Positions 60,222-64,000 of a stretch of 64,000 bases of DNA are shown piece after piece. This DNA comes from Nocardia nova. GTDB lineage: Bacteria > Actinomycetota > Actinomycetes > Mycobacteriales > Mycobacteriaceae. The DNA lies in NCBI RefSeq assembly GCF_002933465.1, contig NZ_PSZE01000029.1, forward strand, positions 1 to 64,000. The letters run 5' to 3'. Each line of letters opens with the position of its first letter. Position 1 is the first letter of the stretch. The position numbers and the translations under genes were made by a program. The notes below the pieces were generated by a model. That model was not told the origin of the DNA and did not search any database. It saw only the letters and a program-made list of their open reading frames with translations.

Positions 60222-61091
60222 TCACGCCCCCGCGGCCAGGCGCAGAGGCGGTGCAAGCAACGGCCGTAAAGCGTCCGCGGCAGTTTTCACCGTCGCGACC
60301 GGCAGCCCTGGTCGAGCGCCAACAGACAGCCGCAAGGGCTTCGCGGCCGGTAGGTCGAAGCACGGAACGAGCCCCTCCGGGGTCTGCCCGAGTGTCGCAA
60401 GCAGTGCCACCCCTACACCCGTGGCGACCGCGGCGTGTACCCCGCCCAGCTGCGGCGCCTCGGCCCGGATCGACGCCGGAAGGTCGACCTCGGACAGGGT
60501 TTCCAGGGCGCGGCTGCGCAGCGCGCAGGGGCTGTCGAAGGCGACGATCGGCACCGGGTCCGGGCGCGGAGGCAGCTGCCAGCCCGGCGCGGAATACCAG
60601 GTCAGCTCCAGGTCTCCTACCCGAATCGCGCTCGGATCATCGCTGTTCAGCAGTAGCGCGAGATCGATCCGGCGGCGCGCGAGACCGTCGCGGAGAGCAC
60701 CGCCACGGTCGATGCGGAACCGCACGGAGAACTGCGGGGCCGCCTGCCCGAGCGCGCTCGCGAGGGCCGGCAGCAGTTGCGCGGCGCCGTGCTCGGTCGA
60801 GCCGATCGTGAGGATGTTCCCGGACCGTACGCCGAAGCTGCGCAGCGCGTTGTCGTGCAGGTCGAGGATCTGCCGGGCCACGGCAAGCAGTTCATCGCCA
60901 TCAGGGGTGAATCGCGAGCCGCGCCCGTGCCGCTGCACCAGCTGGCGACCGACCGCATCCTCCAGCCTGCGCACATGCTGGCTGACAGCGCCCTGAGTCA
61001 AATGCAGGTGGGTCGCCGCTCGCTGGAAGCCGCCGCAATCCGCGATGGCGACGAAGCTCCGCAATGGCGCAATGTCGAGGTTCTTGGTCAT
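60222..61091 (-). CDS. LysR family transcriptional regulator
   Basis: A 289-residue LTTR. The winged HTH is at residues 8-65 (LRSFVAIADCGGFQRAATHL, HLTQGAVSQHVRRLEDAVGR), followed by a periplasmic-binding-like effector domain (ILTIGSTEHGAAQLLPALAS, and DLALLLNSDDPSAIRVGDLE). It faces away from the flavin monooxygenase gene, the classical LTTR arrangement, and probably activates it. Confidence 0.93.
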   Translation of the reverse strand: MTKNLDIAPLRSFVAIADCGGFQRAATHLHLTQGAVSQHVRRLEDAVGRQLVQRHGRGSRFTPDGDELLAVARQILDLHDNALRSFGVRSGNILTIGSTEHGAAQLLPALASALGQAAPQFSVRFRIDRGGALRDGLARRRIDLALLLNSDDPSAIRVGDLELTWYSAPGWQLPPRPDPVPIVAFDSPCALRSRALETLSEVDLPASIRAEAPQLGGVHAAVATGVGVALLATLGQTPEGLVPCFDLPAAKPLRLSVGARPGLPVATVKTAADALRPLLAPPLRLAAGA

Positions 61092-61125
61092 GATCCTGAC
61101 AATTATGCACTGCTATTACGAATCA

Positions 61126-61140
61126 TGATGGTTCTCATCA
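61126..61140. promoter_or_regulatory. Candidate LysR site TGATG-N5-CATCA
   Basis: A small dyad with a T-N11-A frame in the 121-nt gap between LysR and monooxygenase genes. It fits an LTTR box but is short. Confidence 0.45.
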
Positions 61141-61212
61141 CGAATGCTCGTTGGATGGGCCGGGTGTATTCCCGTAATTTCGACGAGGCAGGAAATCAAT
61201 GGACGGAGCGGT

Positions 61213-62547
61213 GTGCGGAACAGACGGCAAATTCATCTGGGAGCCGTTCCTTACGGAACAGGCGGCCCCGGCAGTCACACCCTCTGGCTGGACCCGGACA
61301 TCCCCGGCGACGCGAGTGTGAACATCGACTGGTTCACCGATATCGCGCGGCTGGCCGAGCGCGGCCTGTTCGATCTGGTGTTCATCGTCGACAGCCAGTT
61401 CATCACGCCGTATTCGCCGCCGCACTACCTCAACCGTCTGGAGCCGTTGACGCTGCTGAGCGCGCTGGCGGTACAGACCACCCGGATCGGCCTGGTCGGC
61501 ACGGCGACGACCAGCTTCAACAGCCCGTTCAACCTGAGCCGCCGCCTCGGCTCCCTCGATCTGATCTCGCGCGGCCGGGCGGGGTGGAACGTCGTGACCA
61601 CCGGCGATGCTGGCACCGCGCGCAACTACGGACTCGACGAGCACTACGACTACGACACGAGATACGGGCGCGCGCGGGAATTCGTCGAACTCGCTCGGGC
61701 ACTGTGGGATTCGTACGAGGACGATGCCTTCGTGCGCGACCGGACGACCGGACGGTTCCTCGACCGCAGCAAACAACACCGACTCGACCACGACGGCCGG
61801 TTCTTCCGGGTGCAGGGTCCATTGAACCTGGTCCGCTCACCGCAGGGACACCCGGTGGTCTTTCAAGCGGGCGACTCCGATCAAGGCCGCGATCTGGGAG
61901 CCGCGGTCGGCGAGGGCATCTTCACCCACGCTCCCGACATCCCGTCGGGCCAGGCCTTCTACAGCGACATCAAAGGCAGGGCCACAAAGAGATTCGGGCG
62001 CGACCCCGATCACCTGCTGATCCTGCCGGGCATCAAGATCGTGGTGGGTGACACCGACGCGGACGCGCGCGAGATCGAGGCCGCGAACAACGCCGCCGAC
62101 CACACCTTCACCGCCGCGCTCGAGGAGTTCGGCCGGCCCTTCGGCTGGCACGACTTCACCGCCTACGACCTCGACGCGCCGTTCCCGGCCGAGGCGCTGG
62201 CGTATGGCGAGCGCTCCTTCTACACCCAGGCCAAGGCGATCACCGAGCGTGCGCAGCAGAACGGATGGACGCTGCGCCAGGCCGTCGAGGCCACCCGGGA
62301 GCGGCGCAAGAGCGAATTCGTCGGCTCACCGGAGACGGTGGCGGACAAGCTCATCGAGTGGTGGGAGGCACGTGCGTGCGACGGTTTCAACATCGCCGTC
62401 GACCACCCCGCCAACTTCCGCCGGATCATCGACGAGGTCGTGCCGATCCTGCAGGAGCGTGGCGTATTCCGCACCGAGTACACCGCGCAGACCCTGCGCG
62501 GCCACCTCGGCCTGCCGATCCCGCCGAACCGGTACAACGTGGCCTGA
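61213..62547 (+). CDS. NtaA/SnaA/DszA-family FMNH2-dependent monooxygenase
   Basis: A 444-residue luciferase-fold protein. The start GTG 61213 (VRNRRQIHLGAV) is preferred over an upstream ATG. LWLDPDIPGDASVNIDWFTD, ARLAERGLFDLVFIVDSQFI, ISRGRAGWNVVTTGDAGTAR and DEHYDYDTRYGRAREFVELA are hallmarks of the nitrilotriacetate/dibenzothiophene-sulfone monooxygenase group. These use reduced FMN from a separate reductase to cleave C-N or C-S bonds. A substrate-binding lipoprotein gene follows by 40 nt, indicating a scavenging operon. Confidence 0.93.
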   Translation: MRNRRQIHLGAVPYGTGGPGSHTLWLDPDIPGDASVNIDWFTDIARLAERGLFDLVFIVDSQFITPYSPPHYLNRLEPLTLLSALAVQTTRIGLVGTATTSFNSPFNLSRRLGSLDLISRGRAGWNVVTTGDAGTARNYGLDEHYDYDTRYGRAREFVELARALWDSYEDDAFVRDRTTGRFLDRSKQHRLDHDGRFFRVQGPLNLVRSPQGHPVVFQAGDSDQGRDLGAAVGEGIFTHAPDIPSGQAFYSDIKGRATKRFGRDPDHLLILPGIKIVVGDTDADAREIEAANNAADHTFTAALEEFGRPFGWHDFTAYDLDAPFPAEALAYGERSFYTQAKAITERAQQNGWTLRQAVEATRERRKSEFVGSPETVADKLIEWWEARACDGFNIAVDHPANFRRIIDEVVPILQERGVFRTEYTAQTLRGHLGLPIPPNRYNVA

Positions 62548-62587
62548 CCGGCCCGGACACCTGCCGCCAGAAAGAACCAGCCCGCCC

Positions 62588-64000
62588 ATGTCTCTCAGCG
62601 TTCAGCGGAGCGACCGCTCCGCCCCCACGATCGTCAGCCGCCGCGCCCTGTTGCGCCTGGGCCTCGGCGCCGGCGCCCTCTTCGCGCTCGGAGCCTGCAG
62701 CGATGCCGGTGCCGGGTCCGTCGGCGGCGGTGGGCCGGGCACCGTATCGTGGGCCTGGCAGCTGCCGACCACCTGGGATCCGGTGACGTCCTCGGCCGGC
62801 TCCGATGTCACGATGCTCGCCCTCGCCTACGACGCACTGACCGCGTTGGACGGCGACGGTAACGCCGTCGGCTGGCTCGCCGAAAGCTGGGCCTACAACC
62901 ACGACGGCACTCAGGTCACCTTCACGCTGCGCCCCGGGCTGAAATTCTCCGATGGGTCGCCGCTGGACGCCGCGGCGGTGGCCAGATCCATCGAACGCGG
63001 GCGGTCGGCGCCCGGCTCCCTGATCGCTCCGCAGCTCGCCGATCTGAAAAAGGTTGCGGCACAAGGTGCTCTGAACGTGGTCATCGACCTGGCCGGGACC
63101 AACTACCAGTATCCGCTGCTGTTGGCCGGCAAGACGGGCATGGTGGTCAACCCCTCGGTGTTCGAGAAGGACGCGCACGCGCTGGCGACCCGGCCCGCCG
63201 GATCGGGGCCGTTCACGCTGACCTCCTACGTCGCCAACGACCACGCGGAACTGCGCAAGAACGAGTTCTTCCACCTCGCGGACCAGATCGGGATCACCCG
63301 GTTCCTGCTCTACCCAGCCGCCGATCCGGCGACCGTCGTCGCGTCGGTGGCATCCGGGCAGTACGACGTGGCCAGGGTTCCGGCCTCGGGTATCAAGGCG
63401 GCCCAGGCGAGCGGGCTCGAGGTGCAGGTGCTCGATTCGATGTATGTCGCCGTGCTGGACGTCAATACGTCGAAGCCGCCGTTCGACAACCCCGCGGTGG
63501 TGGAGGCGATGAAGTACGGCATCGACCGTGAGGCGATCAAGAAGATCGCCAACTTCGGCATCGGCGATGTCGGCTACCAGCCCTTTCCCAAGGGATACGT
63601 CGGCTACAACGCGCAGCTGGCGCAGGCGTTTCGCTACGACCCCGCCAAGGCGCGCAAGATCCTCGCCGATGCCGGGCTGTCCGGGAAGGTGCGCTCCACA
63701 TTGTCCGCAGCGGCGCCGGTTCCGGCCGCGGTGGAGCAGATTCAGGCCCAGCTCGCCGACATCGGTATCGAACTCGAGATCGACCTCGTACCGCCGTCGC
63801 AATGGACCCAGATCATGTACCTCAACCGCGCCAAACCGCTCGGCTACGACGGATTCGCCGGCCGCGAGTCGCCGCTGCAGGCGTTCCAGGTTCTGTTCAG
63901 CTCCACCGGGCTGATGAACCCGTCGCGCTCCAGCGATCCGGAACTGGTCGCGCAGCTGGCGAAGGTCGCCGCGATTCCGACCGACGCACTGGAGTATCCG
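62588..64000 (+). CDS. ABC transporter substrate-binding lipoprotein (SBP family 5), 3' end cut by window edge
   Basis: Open from ATG 62588 to the right edge (471 codons seen). Twin-arginine-type signal SRRALLRLGLGAGALFALG with lipobox LGAC. Mature SBP_bac_5 features: TWDPVTSSAGSDVTML, LTALDGDGNAVGWLAESWAY, FTLRPGLKFSDGSPLDAAAV and IDREAIKKIANFGIGDVGYQ. Family members bind peptides, opines, nickel or small organics. Permease and ATPase genes would be expected beyond the window. Confidence 0.93.
   Translation, partial: MSLSVQRSDRSAPTIVSRRALLRLGLGAGALFALGACSDAGAGSVGGGGPGTVSWAWQLPTTWDPVTSSAGSDVTMLALAYDALTALDGDGNAVGWLAESWAYNHDGTQVTFTLRPGLKFSDGSPLDAAAVARSIERGRSAPGSLIAPQLADLKKVAAQGALNVVIDLAGTNYQYPLLLAGKTGMVVNPSVFEKDAHALATRPAGSGPFTLTSYVANDHAELRKNEFFHLADQIGITRFLLYPAADPATVVASVASGQYDVARVPASGIKAAQASGLEVQVLDSMYVAVLDVNTSKPPFDNPAVVEAMKYGIDREAIKKIANFGIGDVGYQPFPKGYVGYNAQLAQAFRYDPAKARKILADAGLSGKVRSTLSAAAPVPAAVEQIQAQLADIGIELEIDLVPPSQWTQIMYLNRAKPLGYDGFAGRESPLQAFQVLFSSTGLMNPSRSSDPELVAQLAKVAAIPTDALEYP

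Overview
High-GC, actinobacterial DNA with strong G/C preference at third codon positions and many GTG starts. The gene content suggests a Nocardia or a close Mycobacteriales relative: many TetR regulators and F420/flavin luciferase-like oxidoreductases, a mycofactocin-type short-chain dehydrogenase, GTP-dependent PEP carboxykinase, MpaB-like and DUF2254 proteins, and a PknK-like kinase/LuxR regulator. The genus is inferred, not proven. Nothing looks like a CRISPR array, rRNA operon or intact prophage.

Region 1 (1-15.3 kb) is a coherent CoA-ester catabolic cluster. It holds a luciferase-like oxidoreductase, an APH-fold kinase-like protein, two MaoC half-hydratases, a tandem-TetR regulator, two CaiB/BaiF CoA transferases or racemases, an acyl-CoA synthetase, a crotonase, two NTF2-fold proteins, an MhpB-like extradiol dioxygenase, a mycofactocin-type SDR, a decayed aldehyde dehydrogenase, and a thiolase-like/DUF35 pair of the kind that forms retro-aldolases. 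A TCTGAC-based inverted repeat recurs in its promoter regions, so it is probably one regulon. It looks like a pathway that activates a side-chain acid as a CoA ester, shortens it, and opens a catecholic ring.

Region 2 (15.4-22.2 kb) is a scar zone: an IS30 remnant, an oxidoreductase island with its own TetR, a gutted transposase, a Cys-rich ORF fragment, and a tyrosine recombinase that has lost its HxxR motif, beside tRNA-Pro(GGG).

Region 3 (22.6-41.3 kb) looks like ordinary chromosome: a 26-residue peptide gene, VOC protein, ArsR-PEPCK-SulP, membrane proteins, an MFS-ArsR operon with a palindromic operator, DUF2254, a RibD-like/YciI/ECF42 sigma operon, an ABC-F gene with a structured leader and leader-peptide ORF, a chagasin-like inhibitor, a DUF574 methyltransferase, and a PAS-GGDEF-EAL protein.

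Region 4 (41.3-60 kb) alternates intact regulator/enzyme pairs (TetR-MpaB, TetR/alpha-beta hydrolase, TetR/epoxide hydrolase, TetR-luciferase-like), several with long palindromic operators, with a graveyard of IS3, IS5, IS481, integrase, MFS, acyl-CoA dehydrogenase and methyltransferase fragments. A large PknK-like kinase/ATPase/LuxR regulator lies here. Region 5 (60.2-64 kb) pairs a LysR regulator with a divergent DszA/NtaA-type flavin monooxygenase and a lipoprotein ABC substrate-binding protein, likely a scavenging system that continues past the right edge.
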